This document shows, in pieces, positions 56,101 to 63,556 of a DNA stretch of 64,000 bases; the first letter of the stretch is position 1; every line of letters starts with the position of its first letter. Origin of the DNA: Beaufortia kweichowensis (taxonomy: Eukaryota > Chordata > Actinopteri > Cypriniformes > Gastromyzontidae). Position numbers and translations under genes: made by a program. Where the stretch lies: assembly GCA_019155185.1 (NCBI GenBank), contig CM032817.1:12814972-12878971 (forward strand), given 5' to 3'. Below the pieces are notes generated by a model, which worked only from the letters and a program-made list of their open reading frames with translations, did no database searches and had not been told where the DNA came from.

Positions 56101-59100
56101 GAGAAGGGGAAGACACGCACTGGTTAGCTACGCCAATTGTTCAACCCAGGAAAGCTCATAGCATAGCTTAATGGCATTGGAAACACATCAATAGCCTACT
56201 ATCTATGTATCTATGTAGGCCTATCAATAAGACGAGAAGGGGAACATCGCCCAGCTCTATCTTCTTCGTTCTAAAATGAGGGTTTCTTCGCTCAAATCAG
56301 ACGGACAAAAACGACTAATGTTAAACACGCTATAACAAAAGGACTATTATCCATTTTTATAGAGGGTCCCTTTAACATTATCGACTGCAGTTACGTTCTT
56401 CTTTAACAGTGTAAGAGTCTGCCGTAAGGCTCACTGACTGTTAACACACGCGTTGCCAGCGACCTGCGCTGTTCACGCGTAACACAAAGTTCAAACTAGT
56501 CTAGCTTCTGAATAAACAAGCATTAGAAACACACATGCGTCTGCATTGTGGTCTTAAAGGCACAACGGTCACGCCCCGGTCAGGTCTTTTGACCAATGGC
56601 AAAAGGACGTGGTTGCGCGGGAGAAATCTCTTTGTCCTTCTCTGTGACAAATGATTTACACAGGTACGGTTTATGTCCTGTTTGCACCGAACACATAAAC
56701 TTATTGCAAATTGAGTATGATGCACACTATGTAATACACACATAGATATATATATATATATATAGATACAAATTGGGCAGTTTTGTCCCGCTCATCCTAA
56801 AGAGTCTCTTTGAGGTGTTTGGAATGTACTTCTCTAGTCCTCTCTGCAAATCTCCAGGGGGCCTGGAGAATCTCAGGGAGTTGAGCTGGGGGGTTACCCT
56901 CTCTGGGGAAGGCCAGAGAGGTACCATAACTGTCCTCCTGAGTTAAGTAACAACCGGCAGGTCATCACTTAACCCAGACTTTCTGGAGCCAAAAGGGGTT
57001 CTGGTGTTGACTTCCCCCATAGGAATTTGTTGTTGGTTGTAACTTTATGATCCCTTAAAGAAATCCAACATTTGGCCCGGCCAAGTCTCTACACAGATAT
57101 CTTTCCACTGGAGACCTTTCCACTTTCCTTCAGGACGATCGCCAGCAGCTTCCGTGTTGGTGTCTCCACCGTCTGCAAAATTGTCCTAGACGTGGTGACT
57201 GCAATCTGGGACTGCTTAGTTGAAGAGTTCATGGCTGTGCCCTCCACAGACGAATGGAGGTCCATTGCAGAGGGTTTTGAGGAGAGGTGGAACTTCCCAC
57301 TCTGCTGTGGAGCACTGGATGGCAAGCACGTCCTGATAAAAGCACCCCCCAACACCGGATCCCAGTTCCACAACTACAAGGGAACGTTTTCCTTAGTTCT
57401 CCTTGCTGTTGTGGATGCAAGGTATTGCTTCTGGGTGATTGATGTAGGGGCATATGGACGGACGAGTGATGGTGGGACTCTGGCCAACTCAGCCTTTGGC
57501 CAGGCACTCCGTGGTGGCACCCTCCAACTGCCACCTGACCGTCCTCTCCCAGGAGCTGACCACAGAGGACCCCAGCCCCATGTCTTTGTGGCAGATGAGG
57601 CCTTTCCCCTCAGGAAAAACCTCATGAGGCCATTCCCTGAAGCAGCACCCTTCGAGAGAGAGAAGGGTCTTTAACTACCGTCTCTCCAGAGCCCGGCTGG
57701 TGGTGGAGAACGCCTTTGGGATCCTGTCCTCACAGTGGAGGATGTATCGCCGCCTCATAGGGGTTCAGCCTGATGTTGTGGAGAGGTGTGTGAAGGCGAC
57801 GTGTGTCCTCCACAACTTTATGAGGAGATCTGCAGAGGCACCTGCTGTGAGGGGGGCGGTGCAGGGTGCAGAGGACTCGCTGCAAAGTCTCGGTCGGGTT
57901 GCAGCGAATAATTCTGCCAGAGGATTGCTGACTTCATGGCGCACTTTACTGAAGTGGGAGCAGTCCCATGGCAACCGACCGAGTAATTTGTTTATTAAAT
58001 CCTGTGCTCTTTATGTTCATGTTTAGGTAGTGTAAATATTCCCACCCTTTTGTCTTTTCTTTTGATTTACACCCTTTATATATTGTAAATAACATATTTT
58101 CAACCTCTCTTGTAAATATAGCTCTTTTTCCATCCTTAACTCATGTAAATCTTTCATAATTTTTCAATCATTGTTTGATCAAGTTTAGATTGTTACAGTT
58201 TTCTTGTTTAAAATGATAAATGGAGCCATCCTCCAAAATGAATCCCTGTCTCGTTGCTGCATTGTCATTACACTATAATGCATTGCTGGTCCAATCACAA
58301 ATAACTATTTTTTTTTACTATATTATTGTAAGTGTATTTGCAATAGAATATAATTAGAATGAATGCACAAATATTTGCCATAAGTATTGTAGTCTTAACA
58401 TAGAAATAATATTTTTAAGTAACAAATATAAATTATGATTTATGTTGTGCACAAAGTAACACACAAAAATGTTTGGTCATTGTATAGAACATTTATTTAT
58501 ACAAAATAAATAAAATCAAATGAAAAAAATATAAAAACTATATTTACAATATATAATATAATACTATATTTACAGCTATTTACATGCAGGAATAAAAAGG
58601 ATCTTGCTTGGAAGAGGGAAGAGTGAGGGACAAAGTGAAGGAGAGGAGAAAGGAGAGAAAGGTTCATTCCCTGCAGAGATTGCTGCCTCTTTTTTAAAAC
58701 TATTCTGTTGGCTCCAATTGTTCCAAATTAAGCAGAACTGTGCTGTTTTTATAATTTAATTTGTGAATTTGAAATTTCACAAAATCTTTAGTCTGAGACG
58801 GCAACCTCTGCAGGGAAGGGACCAGACTCAAGAGGAAGAGCTCATCCTGAGCGTGGATTCCCGCTTGTCTCCCGTGGGGAGACGAAGGGGTCGAGGAAAG
58901 ACAGGACCGCAGAGTACTTCCATCTTTTCCCTGACCCTGCTACTGACCCACTCCTCTTCTCCACCTCCTTTCTCCTCTCCTTTAAATATGTGTCCCTCAG
59001 ACTCTTCCACTTCTTTCTGCACACTTCCTCTGAATAAATTCAGCTTGTCAAATTTCAGCAGTAAAGTAGCAAAGCTAAAATACCGGCTTTAGAGAGTTAG

Positions 59101-61837
59101 TAGTCTCAATATGTATATATAGCTCAAATTGAGTAAAGAACGTTGATTACAACTTACCAGATTGCCCGACCTCCTCACTCACTTTACTCCAAGCAAGATC
59201 CTTTTTATTCCTGTTTCTGTAGAAATAAGACGAAGTGTCATACAGCTCCGGGTATCCACAGACAGCCACGATCAGTTTGTCCTCCATTGTTGTTTCTGAT
59301 TTCTGCCTCCGCTCGTAATCACGTGACTACTAAAGCAAGTTCCTGATTGGTTAACGCGGGCGCGGAATTCGGCGAAGTTCAGATTTTTCAACTCGCGCGT
59401 CAAACGCCCAAAATGGTCAATTCGCACCTCGTCATTCGCGCCACCTCATTTGCACGAATCGCGCCGCAGGATGTCTATTCGCGTCTTTGCATTGACTTAA
59501 CATGTAAATCACTCGCTCTTAACACTTCATTCGCCTTTGGTGTGAACGCAGCATTAGCCAGCACTTTCAATTTAGATCTAATGTCAGACGCTCTGGCTCC
59601 TGGTATACATTCAACAATGGTGGCTGGAGTCTCTATTTCCACGTTCCGTAAAATAGAATCACCAATAACCAGGGCGCTTGACATGGGTATCTCAGCATGT
59701 GTGTGGCTGAGTGGGGAGTACCGGTTTGAGATAACAACAGGAGCGGGAGAGTGGTGCCAATTTTCTCTACGACTACGCCGCCTGACTGTCACCCAGCTGC
59801 CCTGCCGCTTCGGGCCTACAGTCGGAACCGAGCCGTTATTATCGCACGTTATGCTAGACGCATACAAAAGAGTGTCAGAGTTATTACTAGCCTTACTATT
59901 CTCAACAAGAGTACGGATGCTTGATTCTAATTCTGTAACCTTCTCCGTCAGCCTTACTACGTCTTTACATTTATCACATGTGAAACCCTTTTTGCTAACG
60001 GAAGAAGCTAAGCTATACATGTGGCAGGAGATGCATGTTACGATAACAAGCGAAGGAGTAGATTTATTACTGTTTGTGTGCCGAGTGCCTGAGGTCTCAA
60101 AGTCCGGTTGCAGAGTGGGGGAAGAGGTCCTCGATTGTCTGCGTCGTGCCGGGGCTGGGGTGATGTTCATCACAGCAGACCGGGTCCGGTGTGAATGGGT
60201 CCATGCAAACTCTCCGACCACAGTTTGCAGTTTGTTTATCCACTGTAGAAATAACGGAGTTGTGTTATGTGTTTATTTGATTCCGGCATTTCGGTGACAG
60301 ATGTTTTGTTAATAAGGCACAATTCGATGCTGGATTTGCTAATATACTAAAACTGAAAGATTGATCAGTGATTAAAGATGATTAAAGTGATTTAAGAACC
60401 CGGTCATGATAAGTCTGAACCACAGCTGGTAGTAAAACTCCGCCAAAAGTCTGTTTTGTTGACAATCAGTGTGTAAATGCAAATAATGTAAACAAAACAA
60501 ACCGTGAATCAAACGTTATTTAGGGATAATGCGATGTCGTAACGCATGCATGTAAATGCATTTGATTAGCTAACCTGTTTGACGCATATAACTGAATCTA
60601 TTTTTTATAAATATGATGAAACTAAAGACTTTTATGTAGTCTAATAAACGGAATAAATGTCTCATATGTGCAATTTTAATATAGTTTTATGAAGTGCATT
60701 GGCGTAACTTGATGTTTCAGAAATAAATAAATAAACAAAAACAATCAATAAGTCCAAATACTGTACACTGTTGTAGCTGGAGAAAGAATCTCTTGCATCA
60801 GGTCACTAATGTACATTTGCTTAACTAATGCAAATACAAAAAAAATGTGCCACGGCGGAAGAAACAAATGGATTTTAAGTAACGTACATTATGTAATCAG
60901 TATCGAGTAAAGTAAAACACTTTTACTTTATAATTTTACACATTTATATAGTTACGTTCATTTTTAAAACTTGCCTTTATTTTATTTCAGAATTGTAATT
61001 TTAAAACAAATTATTTTAACTTAATGTAGCACTCAGACATGGCATAACTTCACTTCATTTTCAGTGTCTAGGTTTGCTAACTGTTATGAACAAAATGTTA
61101 AACATGGCCAATATGAGGACAACATAACAAATAAAATATAATTACAGTAAATGAAAGACCTACAGAAAATTATCTCTAATATTTTGTATAGCGTATATAG
61201 TTCTAAGGGTCAGGAAATAATAATAATCTTAATGTGTTTTGTGAATATATTTGATATTGTTCAAATCTTATTGTGTTCAGATGTCTGTGATCTCACCCTG
61301 GATCCAAACACGGCGAACGTTCGTCTCATTCTGTCTGATGGGAACAGGAAGGTCACATATGTTAAAGAACAGCAGCCGTATCCTGATCATCCAGAGAGAT
61401 TTGAGAACTTTGAACAGGTTTTGTGTCAAGAGAGTCTGATTGGACGCTGTTACTGGGAGGTAGAATGGACTGGATATGCTGATGTATCTGTTACATATAA
61501 AGGAATCAGCAGGAAAGGAGGAGGAGACGACTGTAGATTTGGATGGAATGAAAAATCCTGGAGTCTGTTCTGTACAGCTGATATATTCAGTGTCTGGCAC
61601 AATAATAAAAACATTTACATATCTGCTCCTTCACCTCCATCTAATAAAGTAGGGGTATATGTGGACTGGTCGGCTGGCACTCTGTCCTTCTACAGCGTCT
61701 CTGACACAAACACACTCACACACTTACACACATTCAACACAACATTCACTGAACCTCTTTATGCAGGATTTAGATTTTTTCCTAAGTCCTCTGTGTCTCT
61801 GTGTCAGATTGAACAAACTCCTGTGAGGAACATCTGA
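40513..61837 (+). CDS. NLR-C family immune receptor (FISNA-NACHT-LRR-B30.2), complete, with TE-filled last intron
   Basis: Ten coding exons: 40513-40679, 41051-41161, 41294-41416, 41568-41690, 41795-41917, 42024-43958, 44974-45147, 45605-45778, 46154-46200, 61281-61837. The sum is 3534 bases, exactly 1178 codons including TGA, and every splice phase fits. Order of domains: N-terminal repeat peptides (residues 20-215), FISNA (about 285-355), NACHT ATPase with Walker A GIAGIGKT and Walker B VFIFDGLDES, winged helix/NLR helical region, two LRR exons, short linker, B30.2/SPRY. It is a cytosolic sensor class greatly expanded in fish; the ligand is unknown. No pyrin or CARD is encoded here. The last intron (15.1 kb) is packed with nested transposons. 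Paralogue assignment within the family cannot be made from sequence alone. Confidence 0.93.
41051..41917 (+). CDS. Tandem array of phase-matched N-terminal repeat exons of the NLR
   Basis: Exons of 111, 123, 123 and 123 bases, each entered and left in the same phase (split AG|N codon). Each encodes one module like SSPEPSCVS(M/L)KSH.SM.EPI then KAVTSDP; the start exon 40513-40679 ends with the same module. Because every module is a multiple of three with equal phases, exons can be skipped or duplicated without breaking the frame. The introns (about 100-150 bases) also look alike, so the array arose by unit duplication. Confidence 0.88.
42024..43958 (+). CDS. NLR large exon: FISNA and NACHT domains
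   Basis: 1935 bases, the single large exon typical of fish NLR-C genes. FISNA block ESLFEGIKVQENQTLLKRIY then LYIIEGESEGVNEEHEV; Walker A GIAGIGKTVSVQKF; Walker B VVFIFDGLDES; sensor-like WITSRPAA; PVFCCIS and FIHLSCQEFMAAFYAF in the helical part. Length and motif spacing look normal. A second possible acceptor three bases on (42027) would drop one Ser. Confidence 0.93.
44974..45147 (+). CDS. NLR leucine-rich repeat exon 1
   Basis: 174 bases, the standard LRR exon size in this family, phase 2 at both sides: LADCNLDDQSCKTVASALES then LIELDMSNNDVQDSGVKLI. Confidence 0.9.
45605..45778 (+). CDS. NLR leucine-rich repeat exon 2
   Basis: 174 bases: LSGCMVTKEGCCYLASALS then RELDLSYNHPEDLGVQLLS. The acceptor is TTTTGTAG. 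Having only two LRR exons is at the low end for the family. Confidence 0.88.
46154..46200 (+). CDS. NLR linker exon before B30.2
   Basis: 47 bases encoding LDHGGHFRITPGLRK, the conserved linker between the LRRs and B30.2 in NLR-C proteins; ends in phase 1, which the B30.2 exon 15 kb away completes as Tyr. Confidence 0.85.
46201..46678 (+). other. Left part of the last NLR intron
   Basis: Intron sequence before the LINE. AGCATCATGTTAGAATGTGT-like repeats lie at 46540-46620; the ORF at 46273-46521 has no known domain. Confidence 0.5.
47145..47190 (+). repeat. (GA)n microsatellite in the LINE 3' UTR
   Basis: About 23 GA units, continuing into imperfect GGAGAGA. Confidence 0.9.
47351..48244 (-). 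pseudogene. LINE reverse transcriptase, C-terminal half
   Basis: 297 open codons: MLPLGDIIKKHDINFHCYAD with the catalytic YADD intact, then AVKNLGVILDKNLSFDGH, SRIDSCNSLLGG, QNAAARVLTRSKKYDHI, LHWLPVKYRKHFKILL and APKLWNDLPSNIRD. Stops and missing bases between 48245 and 48566 separate it from the upstream part. Confidence 0.88.
48567..49118 (-). pseudogene. LINE region between endonuclease and RT palm
   Basis: Encodes SSSCILDPVPTKLLKEVFPA and YVPAAFKMAVIRPLIKK, the early RT blocks. The frame then breaks within the palm, where a decayed piece spanning LLASDRSETSLLILLDLSAA can be read near 48440-48510 in another frame. Confidence 0.8.
49233..49881 (-). pseudogene. LINE endonuclease with internal deletion
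   Basis: The N-terminal start (LKFGLLNIRSLSNKEYIVNE, DHNLDAWI) is joined directly to the C-terminal end (NNIEILPQSDAISDHCLISY) at about 49610-49650. Most of the AP-endonuclease core, including the usual GDFN block, is deleted. The copy could not nick DNA itself. Confidence 0.8.
49848..50264 (-). pseudogene. LINE ORF1, C-terminal part of SGNH/esterase-like domain
   Basis: Contains KIVIHVGTNDMRLRQSEITK (the GxND block) and RDGLHPSREGAAVL (the DxxH block). The first half lies beyond the Harbinger at 59557. An esterase-like ORF1 is known from CR1/L2 LINEs. Confidence 0.8.
51844..52506. repeat. LTR-like direct repeat, left copy
   Basis: Runs TGCATTGTGGTCTTAAAGG to CAAGTCTCTACA and matches 56542-57093, with about 110 extra bases in its middle (a spacer around 52015-52190). 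It includes a CCAAT box (GACCAATGGC). Confidence 0.85.
53173..53758 (-). pseudogene. Coiled-coil (gag-like) ORF of the LTR element
   Basis: Two overlapping frames on -: MSRSSSPATHWDQLETWLSA then LSLLMANDPVQDYNHKELAK, and after a frameshift near 53480 FKLRAEKAEQHLEQIMQRPR and ELREQVERLRDALADLRTDT. The second part has a clear heptad pattern. I call it gag-like only because of its place in the element; no capsid motif or zinc knuckle is visible, and no RT or integrase follows. Confidence 0.45.
54505..54715. repeat. ~105-bp direct repeat, two copies
   Basis: Shared blocks TGCCACAGCCAA(A/G), TTGGGTTTTGCCCA/CTGGGATTGCCCA, AATTGCCCTT.A.GTGTC. It could be leader sequence of the LTR element. Confidence 0.65.
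55120..55530 (+). repeat. ~80-bp minisatellite, about five units
   Basis: Units around TTATTATTATTGTTTAGAAT AATAACAATTAATAAAT with a linker GAAAGTAGGAAAGGGAAAAT. Each unit contains AATTATT..AATAATT inverted sequence. Confidence 0.8.
55900..56040 (+). repeat. ~75-bp direct duplication
   Basis: GTAAAATGCGCATTTAAATTA...CACAACGGGATTTCTTCGCC...TTGGCTGTGAA and its second copy (GTAAGATGCGCATTTAAATT...) differ at a few positions. Confidence 0.8.
56542..57093. repeat. LTR-like direct repeat, right copy
   Basis: Matches the left copy closely on both sides of a shorter middle, which here holds (TA)n at 56747-56763. Confidence 0.85.
58030..58760. other. Non-coding centre of the Harbinger between its convergent genes
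   Basis: AT-rich 3' flanks of the two genes with AATAAA-like sites on both strands (for example AAAATAAATAAAATC near 58502). No ORF. Confidence 0.5.
58842..59287 (-). CDS. Harbinger MADF (Myb/SANT-like) DNA-binding protein
   Basis: Two exons on -: 59158-59287 and 58842-59029, GT/AG, phase 1, 105 residues. MEDKLIVAVCGYPELYDTSS and DLAWSKVSEEVG form the first half of a MADF domain; CRKKWKSLRDTYLKERRKE and YSAVLSFLDPF the second. In Harbinger elements this protein carries the transposase to the nucleus and to the ends. The ORF looks complete, and a stop follows PRSG. A further downstream exon is possible. Confidence 0.8.
59557..60221 (-). pseudogene. LINE ORF1, N-terminal part
   Basis: From ATG at 60221: a Cys-rich segment (CISCHMYSLASS...FTCDKCKDVV), a coiled coil RLTEKVTELESSIRTLVENS, then SSALVIGDSILRNVEIETP with the GDS catalytic block. 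The reading frame runs to the TTA duplication at 59554-59556 and resumes in frame at 50264. Confidence 0.82.
60451..61280 (+). other. Right part of the last NLR intron
   Basis: AT-rich intron leading to the B30.2 acceptor at 61280. In-frame codons upstream of the acceptor (from 61151) are open by chance and are not exon. Confidence 0.55.
61281..61837 (+). CDS. NLR B30.2/SPRY exon
   Basis: Starts after TGTGTTCAG with VCDLTLDPNTANVRLILSDG (PRY), then FENFEQVLCQESLIGRCYWE, YKGISRKG, DCRFGWNEKSWSLFC and VGVYVDWSAGTLSFYSVSD, LYAGFRFF. About 185 residues, full-length PRY-SPRY. In fish NLRs and TRIMs this domain is a likely ligand-binding platform. Confidence 0.93.
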
Positions 61838-62474
61838 ACCAGAAAGCCCTGCAGCGCATTGTGAATGCAGCAGGAAAAATCATCTTCAGAGTCAGAGTTT
61901 TTCTGTATTTTTGATCAATTAAATGCAGCCTTGATGAGTGTAAGAGACTTCTTTAAAAAAAGTCTTACTGATCCCAAACTTTTGAGCGGCAGTGTATGTA
62001 AATATGCACATTCTGTGCACTTTGTTTTTAGATACAGTGTTTTTTATTTAGATTTCTATTGTTATTGTTATATTATCTCCATAGTGTCATTTTTAACTGT
62101 ACATATTTTATTTAGTTTGTTAGTTGTTATTTTTTGCATTTCTTCTTTTGCATTTTGTCTAAATATTATATTCAAGTTGTAAAGTTATTCAAGTTGTAAC
62201 AAGTTGTACCACATGACAACTAAACAAACTGAATTAAATTGAAATAAACATATGTTACTATTACAAAGAAAGTGGTGTTTTTGTTACACACGGGCATTGT
62301 AGTATTAGTGTTTAGCAATAATTACTTAATTTATTAATTTAATGATCAATTTGTTATCGATAAAACAGTTTCTGTGTGTTATGTATATTGCATGTTTTGG
62401 CCCATAAGTTATACGTGTAGTCTGCTGGTATGGTATGGTACAATACATACTAAGAGTGCTGTACAATTATCTTT
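61838..62474 (+). other. NLR 3' UTR / flank
   Basis: AT-rich, containing the transposon end at 61903-61996. ATTAAATTGAAATAAACATA at about 62233 may hold the polyadenylation signal. Confidence 0.45.
61903..61996. repeat. Right-end fragment of the CCGCTCAAAAGTTTG family
   Basis: Ends AGTCTTACTGATCCCAAACT TTTGAGCGGCAGTGTA, the mirror of the left end at 7531. It probably lies in the NLR 3' UTR. Confidence 0.7.
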
Positions 62475-62909
62475 TTGGAATGTGGACGTGCATCAATGCA
62501 TCGTTTTAGAAATCAGTGCATAGTAAAAGACCAGGACACGTGCCGGGCGTGTGACGTTGGCTTCTTCAGGCGCAGGCCGACGTGCACACTCCCTCGACCT
62601 GGCAGGATATCAAATCACTGGAGTCGATTCACAGGGCACCGCGTCTTCTCATTGAATTTACAGGCGCTCTTTCTGGAAAGGACTATGTCAAGCCAGTTTG
62701 CATGCACCTCGGTCTTGGTCGTAGATGCTGAGGACATCAACCTGACTAGGCAGATTAAATCCAGGGTCCTGGCGTACATCAACGACATCAACGAAAAGTT
62801 GGCAAAACACCTGCATGCTACCGGCCGCTATACAGCAGGAACGCTGGGGCCGGCATACCACGCTCGCTCCGCACCTCTGTCTGCGTGCTGTGATGCCGCT
62901 TTGAACTGA
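62475..62909 (+). other. Unrecognised 144-codon ORF
   Basis: Opens with MECGRASMHRFRNQCIVKDQ and has CRACDVGFFRRRPTC and LTRQIKSRVLAYINDINEKL. It is more GC-rich than its surroundings, which suggests transposon or pseudogene coding sequence. I recognise no domain and no splice partners. Confidence 0.3.
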
Positions 62910-62935
62910 TGATTAAGATGAATGTTTATGGTAGT

Positions 62936-63490
62936 GTTGCTTTCGTCAACGAAAATTATGACTAAATATAGTCGTCAACGACCCATTATCACGTGACGAA
63001 AATGAGACGCAACGTAAATGCTGGTCATGTGACGATGACTACAATTAAATGAAAAAAACAAGACTAAATGTGGTTTATAAAATAAAAATTATGCTAAAAT
63101 ATCTCTTCATTTTCATTGACCAAAACGAGACAAAACGAAATGTTAGATTGTTATTTCGTCTCGTTAAGTCGCATTATTATTATTTTGCAGTATTTCTGTT
63201 TCTGGTGTCTAACTTCAGTGGCTGCATCAGGTCGCACTGCGCAGACGCAGGTGACGTCACTTTCTCAAGACCCACTCGCGGCATTATTTAGAAGACAACA
63301 ACAAACAAGTTATGTCTGACACAGAGAAAGGGGCCGATGGCCGGTCAGCCGGGGTTCGTCTTTGGGAGAAAAAGAAGAAACAACATTTAGAAAAACTTTC
63401 ATTACATAGATGTGTGGCAGCAGTGTGTGAAAACAACAAGCCTATAATGATAAAAATCCACCCAGTCATTTCTTTACAATCCCTAAAAAT
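62936..63490 (+). mobile_element. hAT-type element, left end and N-terminal coding start
   Basis: Begins near TAGTGTTGCTTTCGTCAACG and carries several GACGAAAATGAGACG-type subterminal repeats, typical of a fish hAT family. The following ORF (63312) MSDTEKGADGRSAGVRLWEK resembles the N-terminus of its transposase and breaks off within the zinc-finger region. No right end was found in the window. Confidence 0.5.
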
Positions 63491-63556
63491 CTAAATCTGT
63501 CAAAAAAAATCTGTCTAAAAAACGCTGGTCAGGATTTCATACGCTTGTAAAGTCAT

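Larger units (their letters stand above)
51071..57093. mobile_element. LTR retroelement inserted in the Harbinger transposase
   Basis: Outer ends TGTAGCG (51071) and CTCTACA (57093), flanked by CAGA on both sides (51067-51070 and 57094-57097). Two direct copies of an LTR-like block, 51844-52506 and 56542-57093, bound the interior and share their CTCTACA right edge. A 4-bp duplication and TG..CA ends fit an endogenous-retrovirus-type element. However, the 770 bases left of the first block (51071-51843) have no counterpart beside the second, so the LTR limits and the orientation are unresolved. No pol is present; the interior carries only a coiled-coil ORF and tandem repeats, so it is non-autonomous. 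Confidence 0.65.
50388..58026 (+). pseudogene. Harbinger transposase, split by an LTR retroelement
   Basis: Exon 1 (50388 to about 50682): MADLDFVERVAALYVLWKAE, RRVWVHQILQRRTQLGEFHQ, FQRYFRLSRSQFYDLLSRVG. Exon 2 resumes at 57098 after the inserted element (TATCTTTCCACTGGAGAC, then SFRTIASSFRVGVSTVCKIV). It carries the DDE nuclease residues: Asp in GALDGKHVLI, Asp in IDVGAYGRTSDGG, Glu in VVENAFGILSSQWRMYRR. Damage: the insertion, a 10-base addition near 57117 and a frameshift near 57663 before FNYRLSRARLVVEN. It ends with VLHNFMRRSAEAP and a divergent tail. Confidence 0.88.
50268..59553. mobile_element. Two-gene Harbinger transposon inserted in the LINE
   Basis: The left end TGCTGCGTTCACACCAAACG mirrors the right end CGCCTTTGGTGTGAACGCAGCA. 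The 3-bp target duplication TTA is at 50265-50267 and 59554-59556. It encodes a nuclease-type transposase (+) and a MADF/Myb-like partner (-), the pair needed by Harbinger elements. Removing the 6-kb LTR element gives about 3.3 kb, a normal autonomous size. The target lies inside LINE ORF1. Confidence 0.93.
46679..60450 (-). mobile_element. L2-type LINE split by a Harbinger insertion
   Basis: The 3' end lies at the left, ACTATACAAATAAAATTGAA with an (ATTGA)n tail at 46679. From right to left on the - strand come ORF1 with an SGNH/esterase-like domain, the endonuclease, reverse transcriptase and a long 3' UTR holding a (GA)n tract. The Harbinger at 50268-59553 divides ORF1, so the LINE itself is about 4.5 kb. 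The endonuclease is internally deleted and the RT is missing its middle. The 5' end near 60450 is approximate. Confidence 0.85.

Noticed and set aside
61151..61280. Upstream start for a separate B30.2 protein at 61151
   Set aside because: The open codons before 61281 are intronic AT-rich sequence; the AG acceptor and phase-1 join to the LRK exon explain the exon better.
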